The translations under genes were made by a program, and so were the position numbers. Shown here piece after piece: positions 23,244 to 35,016 of a stretch of 64,000 nt of DNA. The stretch's first letter is position 1. Every line of letters starts with the position of its first letter. The stretch is taken from assembly GCA_951640165.1 (NCBI GenBank), contig OX621242.1:17601501-17665500 (forward strand). The letters are read 5' to 3'. This DNA comes from Pseudoips prasinana (Eukaryota; Arthropoda; Insecta; Lepidoptera; Nolidae). Under the pieces are notes generated by a model. That model ran no database searches and was not told the origin of the DNA. It saw only the letters and a program-made list of their open reading frames with translations.

Positions 23244-23821
23244 AAGAGCGGTGACAATAGGTTAGTCGTCACGGCATACAAGTCAGTCGGACCAGTAGAT
23301 GTTCTATAAAAAAGAAGAGAAGTACCTTCGAAACTACCAGCCTAACCTACCAGCCGAAATACACCAAAATTTTGAAAATACGCGACTTACACATGAATAT
23401 TAAATCTAAAGTAAAGTGTAATGCTGCCTAAAATGATGAGTTTCGTTGAAGTTGATGTCAAAATATCTCCTCGTGTGAGGGAGACACGGGGACATAACTT
23501 TTGTGGGATTGAACATAGTTTATACACATCAAGTACTGTGTTAAAAACCCGGATAGTTAAAGATCCGATCCTTACTCATTATGTGTAAGTCGGAGACCAG
23601 ACAGTTTTTATGTGTCACCATGGAACACATAAATTTGTCTAAATTCATTTAAGACTCTCGATTAATTTAATTACATAGTGGATTGCTAAAATTTTCTGTT
23701 ATAATTTAGAACCTGGGCACTTCGCCTGTCAAATCATGACACAGCGTACCTCTTACAAATATTAAAGCATTATGGATATTGGGCCTATTTTATGTATAAA
23801 ATGATAATAGATTGACCCACA
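23244..23821. other. Intergenic DNA
   Basis: No feature recognised. Confidence 0.4.
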
Positions 23822-23915
23822 TCATTATATTAGCCGAAAGATGTCCACTGTTAAACTAAGGTTCCCCTAATGATCACCTTAATGTCCGGTCTTGCACTAA
23901 TAGATTATCCATGAA
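23822..23915 (-). repeat. Decayed RTE-type LINE tail
   Basis: ATCATTATATTAGCCGAAAG then ATGTCCACTGTTAAAC and GTCCGGTCTTGCACTA match the reversed RTE-like 3' end with many changes. Confidence 0.5.
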
Positions 23916-24479
23916 ATTTAAAGTGCGTACTTTGAATATTATAGCATAGCTAGCTTAAGTTCAATATTTTTGCAGATTCACCTTATTCCTGGTTTATCAA
24001 GTGGTTTATCAAGTCATTGAAGATATTTAGTAACTATAAAAACTCACAAATAGCAACAGCATATAAAATATGGTGTGTCTACAAATAGTAAATACAATTA
24101 TGATTTTCTCACAGCAAACACTCGTCACAGCCGTAAACGTGAGATAACCAAGATTTGTTTGTATAGAGGCCTAAATGAATATAAATGGGTACTTTGATTT
24201 ACTTCTACCTACTTATTTCGTTTTCATTTTGTAATGGCTTCCGGCTTAATCATAGGCCGATGGATTCTTAAATGTTGTAAAGACTTTCAGAAAGCGTTTT
24301 TATGACATTTGGAGATAATTCTTTTTTGCCCTTAATTGGAAATATTGAAGGTATATACTGAATACTCCATCCAATAAACACCTTCCTTTTTGAATTATAT
24401 ACGTACTTTTATTTAGAAATGCTTTGAAAGACAATTTTAGTACTACTTAATTTATATCCTGTGTGGTCATGACGTCAAA
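23916..24479. other. AT-rich DNA
   Basis: No feature recognised. Confidence 0.4.
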
Positions 24480-24700
24480 TATCACCAACATCATACTGTG
24501 GAGGCGTATATGTCTTCCCGGGGGAATATCTACCAGAGAAGGGGCAGCAACGTCTCTCTGAGTACTATAACTATAATACATCTATCATCAACCCATCTGC
24601 CAAGCGTGGCGATTATGGCATATCCCCCAAGATTTTTGATTGGTAAAGACTTGTCCAGTAGTGGACGAGTTTTGCCTGACATGATGATGAGACACAATTT
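24480..24700 (+). repeat. Interspersed repeat, family G
   Basis: Has GGGGGAATATCTACCAGAGA, GCAACGTCTCTCTGAGTACT, CCAAGCGTGGCGATTATGGC and a terminal CCAGTAGTGGACG with ATGATGATG, as in the copies at 20425 and 30305. Confidence 0.65.
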
Positions 24701-24729
24701 AAAAGATATGTACAAGCTTTGAACTTTGC

Positions 24730-24850
24730 AAAAGAAACAATTTGGATAATATAATGAGACTAACTCATTATATTATTCAAATTGTTTCTTTTTTAGTATT
24801 AAAATTTTATCTATGCCTATTTACTAAAATAGGCATTGATTTTAATACTA
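24730..24850. repeat. Two adjacent inverted repeats
   Basis: First: arms 24730-24758 and 24764-24792 (29 bp, one mismatch) around ACTAA. Second: 24794-24850, arms starting TAGTATTAAAAT and ending ATTTTAATACTA with a TGCCTATTT/AAATAGGCA inner stem around ACTA and an unpaired 5-nt bulge. The two hairpins are separated by one base. Confidence 0.85.
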
Positions 24851-25645
24851 TCTATGATTGAAATTAAATATATACATTAGCAAGTCTATAAACCATAATA
24901 TTATTATTGTTCACAGTCTACTTTTCTGCTCCTTAATTTTTTTCCGCTATGAATAATTGACTAAATAGATTGTCCGATGTCATAGATTTAACAATTAATC
25001 GGGTTAGGCAAGTTATTTGGTACCAACTTAGTTTTAAGTGATTATACGAAATTAGGTAAGTGTTTCTTAAAAAATATTTCAATGTTTGCTCATATACCTT
25101 GTTAATTTTAATGCATGTCGTAGCAACTTGTAATTGAAACAGCACTATTGCTTGAGCCACTTATAACATTATAATATGATCCTTTCCAAAGTGTATGTTT
25201 TGTAAGTTATCCTATTAATAAAAAAATAAATTATATTTAAGTAGCATGTACTGAAATAGTGTAATGTTCACCGATGATGTCAGAAATGAAGACCTACGTC
25301 GACCGTTCTTGGACAAGCGTTTTCTTTAATTTATGGACTAAAACACTCGCGCTCACCATTCTGGTGATGTGTCTGTGGCCAGCTTAAAGTCTCCACCTCA
25401 AACTGAGAGCATGTCTGGGAAACTCTGAAGGGAAGAGCGAGATCAACGTAACTTACTCCATACCATCAGAGAGCTTAAAACTATAATTACCACGGAGTGG
25501 TAACGTATTCTTCAAGAAACCATATAACCGAAACCGTGGGTATGTACATGCTTGAAAGCATGCCCAGAGAAATGCAAGCTGTGATTTGATATAACTTATT
25601 TTCTCAATATTGCCCAGGGTGATATCAACCGTCCCGAACTTCTTT
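24851..25645. other. Intergenic DNA
   Basis: 25260-25560 is less AT-rich than its surroundings and may be an old insertion, but no motif was recognised. Confidence 0.4.
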
Positions 25646-25649
25646 TAAA

Positions 25650-25790
25650 TAAAATAAAAATAAAATAAATAAAAAAGGTTTTTATTCACGTAGACTTTAA
25701 AAAAGCGCTTGTAAATAGTCAGAACATGTTTGTAGTAATACAGTTATTATTTCTAGTTGCATATTACAGATATTTAGTTACACGGAATGT
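25650..25790 (-). repeat. LINE 3' end, family E
   Basis: AAAATAAATAAAAAAGGTTT then TTCACGTAGACTTTAAAAAA and GCGCTTGTAAATAGTCAGAA are the reverse of 41770-41860. Confidence 0.7.
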
Positions 25791-27149
25791 TAAAACATTT
25801 ATACAATTTATTTTATAATAGTAGTGATAATTAGCTAGCTTGTATTAAGTTATTGTCAAGGAGATTATGTTTAGGTTTAATGATTGAAATTTATATTTTA
25901 CTACATATTGTCTGAATGTTTCCGTCTCCATTAAGTAATACTATATTAAGTAAATTTTAAAAATCAAGTCATCAATTCCTTTAAGAAATTTACGTAAAAA
26001 TCTTTTGTTACACTGTACTCCACGCCATACCAATAATAGAGTTAACAGCTTTCTGCCTAGAGTATTCAATGAATTAACAAGTTAAATGTCGTTTTGATTT
26101 TATTGATCTGTTGCTCTACCGAATCCAAATTAACTAGATATTTCATTGAAAATGTTTAAATCGTTGTTTACTATTCGCTCAATCTCGTAAAACCATTTGT
26201 AAGGTAGGCATTATTGTAATTAATTAAGTAGACCGGAGATGCCACCATTTTGTTAACTATTTGTGAAAGCTTGTGATTGGCATTTATTTATCAAAATTTG
26301 TAACCAATTTTAAGTAGCAGTAAGCTTCCCAAATAAAATAAATGAAATTTCAGCATGAAAGGGACCACGCCCATAGTATTATAGAGGTTTAACCTTTACC
26401 TGTTTTTAATTTATTAAAGAAAAATCAAAGAAAACACGTGCCTAATCTTTACTTAGCCATCAGATCCATCGCTTTGAACATTAACATTCTTTCTAAAACA
26501 TTTTATCGAAAATCTTTTGCTCGTTATATTATTACAACGGGCAAAAGATTTATTTACTTATTAATTTGCAAAGCTTAAAAAAATTAAAATAAGACAGCTT
26601 CATGGATAATATCACTATTAAAAATATTAAAAAAGTGAAAAAAATATTTTTTATAAGAAGTATGTTAGAATATTAAAACTGAACACAGGAATTTTCTCAG
26701 CGCAGCCCTGAATTTGCACTGCATTGCCAAAATTAGCGGAATAAAGGAAGAGAATGAATCGATATATCTACGTATCATACTGTATCTATTCATATTAGGT
26801 CAGAACAATGTTTGAAATTATAGTAATATTAATTAGTTAGATACGATTAAACTGATAAATTGCTTAGTACACAACCTAAGAGCAATTCGGTCGTAACAGC
26901 AATTCAAATGCATCTGGGCACAATTTACGATAATCCTTGCAATAAGTAATGACGAGCTATATATAGGCATTGCCTACTGTTTTAAAGATTACGTTGGATT
27001 CGACCAGGGCAATGTTGAACTTTGGCTAAATATTCGACGAAGGTGCATAGTTACACGATTTTTTTAATTTCAGTTTTACGGCCCTGGCTTTTACGACCTT
27101 ATGAGCCGTAGTATATAAATTTTCATATCGTCATTTATTCAATGTCAAT
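25791..27149. other. AT-rich DNA
   Basis: No gene or repeat recognised over about 1.35 kb. Confidence 0.45.
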
Positions 27150-27320
27150 TGACTGCACGTGTGGCGCAACGGCTAAGAGAGTCGCCTCGCCGTTTTGTGT
27201 CGTGGGTTCGAGTCCCGCGCCGGACTGCGGTTCTGAGTCTGGATGTCATTTGTGTTCGTCTATTATATGTTCGTAAAGTACCCCGCGAGACAGGGATTAA
27301 ATTCCCTAGTGTGGGCGTAA
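27150..27320 (+). repeat. tRNA-derived SINE, family C
   Basis: Head GTGTGGCGCAACGGCTAAGA with B-box GGTTCGAGTCC, then GTTCTGAGTCTGGATGTCAT, TCGTCTATTATATGTTCGTA and GACAGGGATTAAATTCCCTA. Best-preserved member of the family in this window. Open frames on both strands here are SINE artefacts. Confidence 0.8.
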
Positions 27321-28204
27321 AGTCAGTTACAGTCAAGTCACAGTACTTGTCTTACCCCAGTAAAGCAGTGGAGACTTTACTAGATTCTTCTATGGAGTTT
27401 TAGATTCAACACAGAAAATCGCAATTCACGGCAATATGGCACTCTCCTCCACTTGTGTACGTTATCCAAGATGTTATGTTAAAGAATCCACCATATTTAC
27501 ACTCGAATTTACACCAGTTTTTGAAAATGAAACAATGCCTCGATGCGTCTTTTTCCGTCATTGGCGGCAAAACTCATAGCTACATGATAAAAGATAGTGT
27601 TGCCCTGGTCGGACTCAACGTAATATTTCAAGTAGTGGTATAATTATCAAATCAACTAATTATAGAATCAAATTAAAATTTCGGAAGCATTTACGTAGCT
27701 CACTGTTGTGCAGTTGTGTGTTATTTTTCACCTTTATTTATTTACGTGTTCCTTGTTTTTGTTTAATATCGTCGTAAGTTTTACTAACTTACTCGAATAA
27801 AGAAAAATTCTATATTCTATAGAAAAAAGTTTTACGCTGTGTTGATAAAAGTGCCTTCAAAGACGCTATATAAAGGAAATTTAAATTTACTATCAAATAC
27901 GCTACACTTTGGGGAAAAATACATCATGTTATGAATAAGTAGTAACTTCCTGCTTCGAAATCATTCGATGTAAGGTAATTTCCGGAGGAAATAGCTTATT
28001 ATTTATTTCTATTCTTCAACGGCTCCGTTTCACAAGATCTCAAGACGGTCTTATGAGGTAAATTCTTTACTTTACCTTAAAATAACGGTAGGGTGGGCAA
28101 CTCCAAATTTTGACGTCCTGGGTTTTAATCCTGGATCAAGCTAAATTGCTTTCCGAGCTTTGCATTTAGGAAGAACACTGTCAGTATCAGGAGATTAGTG
28201 GTGA
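27321..28204. other. Intergenic DNA
   Basis: No gene. 27785-27820 (TTACTCGAATAAAGAAAAAT) is a LINE-like tail also seen at 54966-55000. Confidence 0.4.
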
Positions 28205-28350
28205 TACAGTATCATCATCATAATAGCTGTAAGAAGTGCACAGCTGGACAAAATATTCCCCCAAGAATTATCTCGAGGGGATATGCCATAATTGCCATGG
28301 TTGGCATACGGGTTCGCGACCTCAGTATGATGGTTAAAGTACTCAGAAAG
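28205..28350 (-). repeat. Interspersed repeat, family G
   Basis: Reversed copy: ATCATCATCATAATAGCTG, GATATGCCATAATTGCCATG and CAGTATGATGGTTAAAG. Confidence 0.6.
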
Positions 28351-28781
28351 AAGCTAACCTGGTTACCGCCGTAACCACACAGCAATAAAAGTGTTGATAC
28401 ATCGTCGTGTACGAAGATCACGTATTGCATCCTGTTATATCCTGTTGCTCATTTACGGCCTTATTGGATTGCCGGCCGATCAGATTATAAGAATTGAGAG
28501 TACATCTAGTTTGCTCAATAAGTCTTAGTTAACCATGGCGAAGAGTATATACTTAATTAGGGCCGCCGATAACACCGATAACAAGTGACTAGACTTTATG
28601 TTTTCGAAAATTTGGGATCTATGGAAATACAAATCAATTCCCGCATCTATCAAATATCATCAGTCCCGAACTGCTCAATCGATTTGGGAGATTATTTAAC
28701 AAACATGAACACTTTTTTTTTTCTAATGCCCAATAAATGTCGCGTACATACAAATATTTCATATAAGTTTTTTTTAAGACA
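28351..28781. other. Intergenic DNA
   Basis: No feature recognised. Confidence 0.4.
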
Positions 28782-28980
28782 ATTCCCGCACTAGGGAATG
28801 TTACCCCTGTGTCGCGATGTATTTTACAAACATTCATATAATTGACGGACACAAAGTACATCCAGACTCAGAACAACTATTTATGGGACACACAAATAGT
28901 TTTCCTGTGCGGGATTGGAACCCGGGACACGAAGCGACGAGGCGACTATATTAGCCGCTGCGCCACACGTGCAGTCAAAT
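28782..28980 (-). repeat. tRNA-derived SINE, family C
   Basis: Nearly full length and reversed: CCCGCACTAGGGAATG at the 3' end, ACATCCAGACTCAGAACAAC, then GGGATTGGAACCCGGGACAC and the head complement CGCTGCGCCACACGTGCAGT at the right. Confidence 0.8.
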
Positions 28981-29464
28981 TAATTCCGGCAACATCAATT
29001 ATCACTTAGCTGCGTTGCTAATTGGCATAAGCCGTGGAGGTATTGCAGTAAACCAGAATTTCTGCATAGAGGTAGTAAGGTATTCTAATAGAGGTCTATT
29101 TCCTATACCACATTTTTATGGTTTGAGAATGTGCTCTTTACATTGGCCTCATAAATCAGAAAGGTCAAATTTATTTTTCTGACTTATGTAGATGTAGACA
29201 CTAAAAATGTTGATGAAGGAGCTTCTGTAAAACTGAAGCAAATATAGAAAATAGTTGCGCGTAGAATTTACACTTCTAAAAAGTGTAAATTCTTCCCGCA
29301 TTCTTAAAATATAACATTTTCTCTGTATATATCATGATATTATGCTATTGTCTAGTTGTACATTATTACTAGGATAGTACACAATCAGTTGCTGTTATAT
29401 CCAATATTTCTAGTGTATTAATTGGTTGTTTAAATGCTCGGAGATTCCCTGCGGGATCCATCAG
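28981..29464. other. AT-rich DNA
   Basis: No gene. A fold-back TTTACACTTCTAAAAAGTGTAAA (written here as arms TTTACACTT and AAGTGTAAA) lies near 29267-29289. Confidence 0.4.
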
Positions 29465-29758
29465 AAATGTCGAAATCCACAAGCAAACCAAAGTCACATA
29501 GCCCGAACAATTGCAAAACAGAAGTGGCAGTGGGCGGGGCACATAGCTCGTAGAACCGACGGCCATTTGTGCAGAAAAGTTCTCGAGTGGCGACCACGAA
29601 CCGGAAGACGCAGTGTGGGCAGGCCTCCTACAAGATGGACCGATTATGATGTGCGGGTCGCTGAAAACTGCTGGATGCGAATAGCGCAAGACCGGCAATT
29701 GTGGAGATCTTTGGGGGAGGCCTTTGTCCAACAGTCGGCTGATATGATGATGATGATA
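29465..29758 (+). pseudogene. C-terminal remnant of an RTE-type LINE ORF
   Basis: The open frame 29426-29785 contains a clear RTE-like C-terminus: AKQKWQWAGHIARRTDGHLC, then KVLEWRPRTGRRSVGRPPTR, then RIAQDRQLWRSLGEAFVQQ, ending in an ATGATGATG microsatellite. Only this terminal part is present, as expected of 5'-truncated LINE copies; the catalytic domains are absent. It is the best-preserved of about eight tails of this family in the window. Confidence 0.75.
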
Positions 29759-29767
29759 ATTAATTGG

Positions 29768-30145
29768 GTGTCTGAAAGATATTAAGATTCCTATTATGGG
29801 ATAAGACTGCCATAAGATTGTGAAGTTTGATATAAATAATAATAAAATAAATAATAAATAAAATAAAAATAGTTTATTTCAGTATCTCATACTACTACAA
29901 TTTATCTTACATAGGGTGCTATAAAAAATTATTCCGCGAATCTAACCTTAAACTATAGACGCTAAAACGCCTCTTTGTTTGAATTATTATTAAAGTGTCA
30001 TTAAAGGTTTTAGCTCCAAATTTAGGTAAACCACACAAAGCGTAACATTTTACAAGTGGTACTGTCAGTATAAGTATTAATCGGTTGTCTGAAAGAGATT
30101 GCTATTATGGGATAAGACTGCCATAAGATTATAAAGTTTGGTATG
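29768..30145. repeat. Unclassified repeat H, copy 1, between two GTCTGAAAGA blocks
   Basis: 29905-30080 shares with 31385-31565 the ordered motifs TTATTC-CGCGAATCTAACC, CTCTTTGTT, TTAAAGTG-CAT, and GGT-AAACCACACAAA. It is bracketed by two copies of a block with GTCTGAAAGA, CTATTATGGGATAAGACTGC and CATAAGATT (29768-29825, 30085-30145). Confidence 0.5.
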
Positions 30146-30304
30146 CTATTAAGTGAGAAGTTGAATCTTGGTGATGTCTCTTAAACCTCACGCTTGTTGG
30201 AAGCTCGGGAACGTTACAGTGGTTGATGAACATTCCCAAAGAAATATAGTCAGTCAACTGATTTTTCAACAGATGGCATGCTTTGTGATGGCTAAGAACA
30301 GCGG

Positions 30305-30510
30305 GACGCAGAAGTCGACCCGAGGGAATATCTACCAAAGAACGGTCCGCAGCGTCTCTCTGTGTACTATGACCATCATACTGCGATCGCCAACCTGTCT
30401 GCCAAGCATGGCGATTATAGCATATCCCTCTAAATGTGGACAACTCCATTGTGGAAACTTTTGGGGAGGCCGTGGTCCAACAGTGGACGGCATTCCGATA
30501 TCACGATGAG
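30305..30510 (+). repeat. Interspersed repeat, family G
   Basis: CCGAGGGAATATCTACCAAA, AGCGTCTCTCTGTGTACTAT, CATCATACTGCGATCGCCAA and GGTCCAACAGTGGACGGCAT. The most complete copy of the family here. Confidence 0.65.
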
Positions 30511-30892
30511 TTTTTAGATCAAAGTGTTTTTTTTATTTTTATTTGATGGTAAAATGTATTATCTCTACAAATAGATTTTTAGTACATACAAATTGAAGGA
30601 TTTCCTTGTATTTTATGTATAGTCGATAATACAGTTAATACCGGTGGGTATTAGAGAATTATTCGGTTCCATTTTCAAAATACGCAAAGCCGTAATATAG
30701 CCTTCTCAATTACATCAGCAATTTTTGGAATCTATACAGGGCGTAATGGACAGCATAACGAAAACTGATGCAATGGATCTTATATATGATTCTGAACATC
30801 GTATTTAAGGATTGACCTGGGTAGAAGTTAAAGCAAGATATTAATACACAATAAAGCAATTTTTTCAAACAACTAAATGTTGAATTATGGTT
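30511..30892. other. AT-rich DNA
   Basis: No feature recognised. Confidence 0.4.
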
Positions 30893-31140
30893 GGTTTAGT
30901 GGACAATGACCCTGACTGCTAACCAAAGGTCCAGGGTTCGATTCCCACCCGGGACAAATCTTTGTGTGATGAACACGATTAGATATTTGGCCGGTGACTG
31001 GGTGCAATTTTTCCAAAATGTGTATACCACAATTTAGAAATATATAAGTATGCTTATCAGATGTCTGGTTGCCATAGTACAGGTTTTGCCTATTTTGGGA
31101 TCAGATGGTAGTGTATTAGTTAACCCAAAACATTATTGAT
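30893..31140 (+). repeat. tRNA-derived SINE, family A variant
   Basis: A B-box GGTTCGATTCCCACCC follows a tRNA-like head with a different anticodon-arm region; the body keeps ATATAAGTATGCTTATCAG, CATAGTACAGGTTTTGCCTA and TTTTGGGATCAGATGG. Confidence 0.65.
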
Positions 31141-31384
31141 ATATTATTTTGAGACGAATATTGCCAGTAGTGTTCATAAAATTGCCAGTTTTAGCTGAAA
31201 TTACAGTTTTAGTATTGTATTGAATCCTTTTTATCTGTTTTCGTCGCGGTGTCGCTTACACCCTATATTAAACCACAATTGGCTATTTATTTATCAAGAT
31301 CTCAGAATTTGAAAGGAAATCCTTTAATAACACCTTTTAAGGATTTCTTATTGCAAAGTAATTTTAATTGATATAGTGTTTTGC

Positions 31385-31565
31385 TTATACAAATACAATT
31401 ATTCTGCGAATCTAACCCTATACTATATAAATAATAGGGCTCTTTGTTCGGATAATTGTTCGATTAAAGTGGCATCAAAAGTTTTGTATAAAATTTGGTT
31501 AAACCACACAAAACATATTATTTTACTAGTAGAACTATCAGTTAAAGTAACCATAACGAAACGAA
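31385..31565. repeat. Unclassified repeat H, copy 2
   Basis: Diverged partner of 29905-30080 in the same orientation (ATTCTGCGAATCTAACCCTA, AAACCACACAAAACATA). Origin unknown. Confidence 0.5.
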
Positions 31566-31629
31566 AGTTTTATAAAAAGTTATTACTTAATTTGATGTGA
31601 TGGTTTGGTGGTAACGTGTTTATCTGCAG

Positions 31630-31760
31630 ATAATATCCTGAAGAAGAAGAAGAAGAAGGGTCGGGGCACAAATTGCTTCAAACGGCAGCAGTCCGGACTC
31701 TAGAATTAGAAGAAGAAAATGTTTTTATTGAACACACATACACACACATATTGAAATAAA
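31630..31760. repeat. GAA and CA microsatellites
   Basis: GAAGAAGAAGAAGAAG at about 31642 and short ACACACATACACACACATA near 31733. Simple sequence only. Confidence 0.7.
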
Positions 31761-32144
31761 GTTTATACAAATCTTATATTTACTTACATACCTACTACCA
31801 TAAAACTAAACATGATTAAGAAAAAAACAACATTAAAAAGAAACAAATAACAAGGAATAATTAAAATATAATTAGGCGGTATGATACTCCAAGAGTTTGT
31901 TAAGCTCTCCTTTCCGCGCCTGATTTCAGCCGATGAAATTGAGAGTGCTATATGTGTTTGCACACACACTTGTCACTATGCTATATTGCTCCTAAGCTTT
32001 TTAGCATTTGACTCGCATGTTGGTAACTATTACTGCAGCACCACACAGAATTTCCGGCCAAACCCCACTCCCCGTTGAACTCCGACAACCGAACTTATGG
32101 GCTGGAACTATAAAATTTATAAAATCTATTATTACATTAATTTA
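31761..32144. other. Intergenic DNA
   Basis: No gene recognised. Opposing open frames (31784-31969, 31881-32078) have no domain-like content. Confidence 0.4.
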
Positions 32145-32330
32145 GCTGATCCCAAACTAAACAGAGCTTGTATCAGGGAAACCATATAACTGGTATACAA
32201 CATATACTACTTTCCTTTTGTAAATACATACTTATATAGATAACTACACCCAGACTCAGGACAAACAGACATTTTCATGCACATAAATATCTGTCCTGGG
32301 TGGAAATCGAACCAACCGGCCTGTCGAAAT
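32145..32330 (-). repeat. tRNA-derived SINE, family B
   Basis: Reversed: CTGATCCCAAACTAAACAGA, CTACTTTCCTTTTGTAAATA, CACCCAGACTCAGGACAAAC, and B-box complement GGTGGAAATCGAACC at the right. Confidence 0.75.
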
Positions 32331-33226
32331 ACTTGGTCTCAATTCTGTAGTTTGATGATAAAACGATAAGCTTCACCTTAGTTGAGCTGGGTTCCGTAAT
32401 GTCACCACTCAATATCACTTTACCTCAATTTCTGACCTTACTTAAAGTAATTGTTTGAATTTTCCCCATTAAAGTTGTGTATGTTGGCAACATCCCTTTA
32501 GGTCCTTTTCTAACAATAAGTGGAGTTGAATATGCCAAACTTTTGTACTTAGTACGCCACCTCGAATTTTGTGTTCATAATAGTTAACTACACAATCGAC
32601 TAACTTGCTCAATAAAATAACTCAAACTGATTTTTTGCTTAGTTGTATATTACAAATTCACTTTGAAAGAGCGATATTACAAATAATAACTTGTAAGTTT
32701 ATAAAAGATTGGTAATAACTTTGAAAGATAAATAAATTTTTCGTTACTTTGGCCATAAAACAATATAATATACGTCTTTTGAGTTAGGCCCAGTAATGTA
32801 TATTGGTACTCAACATCATTAAGTAATTAGTTGAATTTTTTCAGTTTAAAGTTGCATTTTAATAAACTCTTTCAGTCAATTTCTGACAATATGCCGTGCT
32901 GAGTATACCCAACTTTTGCATCTAGTAGTTAACTACACAATTAATTAAGTAGCTGACGCAACTAAAATTTTTACCGGTTAGAATCGATATCTCGACTGTA
33001 TGAGGGTTACCGTACGGGAAGAATTATATGAAATATAATAAAATCGTAGAAAAGTCAAAACTGTGCATTGAATATTTTTTTAAAAGGATACTTAGGCGTG
33101 ATCTACAATCGATATCGAAGCCAAAAATATAGGTGTTCGAAGTTTTTAGAATTTTGCAAGAATATTACTTAGAGGTCGGGTCAACATATTATCACGCTAT
33201 CACCTACGGGGGAAGAGCTGTGATAA
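32331..33226. other. AT-rich DNA
   Basis: No gene or clear repeat over 0.9 kb. Confidence 0.4.
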
Positions 33227-33270
33227 TTTATAAAATTTAACGCGGGTAAAACCGCGGGGCACAGCTAGTG
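33227..33270 (-). repeat. Fragment of repeat family I
   Basis: CGCGGGTAAAACCGCGGGGC ACAGCTAG in reverse of the start of 50772-50960. Confidence 0.55.
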
Positions 33271-33493
33271 TGAAATATGACGTGGTTACAACATGATGTT
33301 AAATATGATTTGTGAATAAAATAATTTTATGGTACGCCATAAACAATATTTTCTAATACAATAATATTGGATTACCTCTAATACTAAAAGAATTATGTTT
33401 CTATTTTTGGTATTTATTGGCTCCAAACTGGGTCTTAAAGAAATTTGGAAAGAAAATGTGTTAATCATGGAGTTAATACATCAGTTCGTCATA

Positions 33494-34803
33494 CATTCAG
33501 CCAAAAAAGTATCGGGAATGGATGATTTGTTTATGGTTCCAAATTAAAGTTTTTGTTTTTTTTTGTTGTTGTTAGATTGGCACAACTGTTCTCCATTTTG
33601 GCGCGGAGTTTGAGTTGCATCTGTTATTTATATTAAATACAGTGCTGGTTTCAGTAATATCATATAAAGTGTGTATTGCGAACTTCATAATGGACAAGAA
33701 TATCTAACAAAGAGTTTGTCTTAAATTTTGCATCGCTAATGGAATTTCATGTTCGGAGTCAATGAAAATGTTACAGAAGGCTTACGGTGAATCGACTTTA
33801 TCAAAAACTCGTGCTTATGAGTGGTTCAAAGCGTTCAAAAGCGATCGAGGTGTGATGAAAGATTTGCCTCGCTCCGGTAGGCCATCAACGTCTGCAACTG
33901 AAGTTAACATCGCAAAAGTGAAGGAAATAGTGACTGAAAATCCTCATTCAACTCTGAGAGAGATAGCCGCCGAACTTTCTGTATCTCACGAGTCGATTCG
34001 TACCATTTTAACTAATCATTTGGGTATGAAACATGTTGCCGCTCGTCTAGTCCCAAAAGATGTGAATTTTCTCCAAAACTTCCAAAAACGCATGAAAGTC
34101 GCTGAGGACATGGAAGAACGAGTCAATTCCGACCCAACATTCATGAAACGCATTGTTACTGGTGACGAGATTTACGAGTTTGACATGCAAACTAGTCAAC
34201 AAGCTTCGGAGTGGCGCCTTCCAACTGAACCGAAACCGAAAAAACCACGCCAAAGTCGATCAAAAGTCCAAGTCATGTTGACTGTTTTCTTTGACTATCG
34301 CGTTGTTGTGCACTCTGAATTCTTACCGGAAGGTCGAACGGTAAATAAAGAATATTATTTGAGCGTTATGCGGCGTTTAAGAGAGCAAATTCGACGAGAA
34401 AGGCCAGATTTGTGGAAAGAAAATTCTTGGATTTTGCACCACGATAATCTGCCTTCGCACAAGGCCATAATTGAACGAATTTTTGACCAAACACTCAACA
34501 AATACCATCCAGCAACCACCATATTCACCAGATATGGTTCCAGCTGACTTCTTTCTTTTTCCTAAACTCAAATTACCACTTCGTGGTAACCGTTTTCAAT
34601 AGAAGACATAAAGGAGAATTCGCGGCGAGAACTGAACTCAATTCCGAAAGCAGCGTTTAAAAAATGTTTTGATGAATGGATTATTCGTTGGCGTAAGTGT
34701 ATCGTTTCTGAAAGAGCATAATTTGAAGGTGATAAAATAAATTTGGATGAATAACAAGCATTTTGTATATTACTGATCTTTTCCCGGTACTTTCTTGACA
34801 GAG
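33494..34803 (+). mobile_element. Mariner element 1, inactive
   Basis: The ends are similar inverted repeats of about 30 bp (CAGCCAAAAAAGTATCGGGA at the left; the complement of TCTGTCAAGAAAGTACCGGG at the right), flanked by TA on both sides (33492-33493, 34804-34805), the known mariner target. Length 1310 bp is normal for the family. The transposase inside is broken. The right flank runs straight into an RTE tail. Confidence 0.75.
33690..34735 (+). pseudogene. Mariner-type transposase, broken
   Basis: The reading starts at ATG 33690 but meets an in-frame TAA at codon 6 (33705-33707); a long open part from 33762 to 34547 then encodes the helix-turn-helix region (STLREIAAELSVSHESIRTI), a catalytic block IVTGDEIYEF, and the second catalytic block WILHHDNLPSH. 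After about 34500 the frame is lost; the third catalytic block (PDMVPADFFLFPKLK) is still readable in another frame near 34530-34575, and further stops follow. A cut-and-paste enzyme in life, it is now at least doubly inactivated. It is a different mariner lineage from the one at 37639. Confidence 0.8.
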
Positions 34804-34805
34804 TA

Positions 34806-34882
34806 GTATCAGCCGAAAGACGTCCACCGTTGAACAAACGCCTCCCCCAACGATCTCCGCAATTGCCGAACTTGCGCTTACC
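34806..34882 (-). repeat. RTE-type LINE tail
   Basis: ATCAGCCGAAAGACGTCCAC and CCTCCCCCAACGATCTCCGC match the reversed family; the ATG-repeat end is at or beyond the mariner boundary. Confidence 0.65.
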
Positions 34883-34949
34883 CGCAAGACAAAGAGCAAA
34901 GTCAGTGAGTAAAAACATATATGTTACATGAATAGGTACATAGGCCATA

Positions 34950-35016
34950 TGATGAAAGCCTTATATTTTATCTAGTGTAAAGAAGATACACTAGACAAAA
35001 TATTAGCCCTTCATCA
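34950..35016. repeat. 30-bp imperfect inverted repeat, 7-nt loop
   Basis: Left arm starts TGATGAAAGCCTTATATTTT, right arm ends AATATTAGCCCTTCATCA; about five mismatches. Confidence 0.75.
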
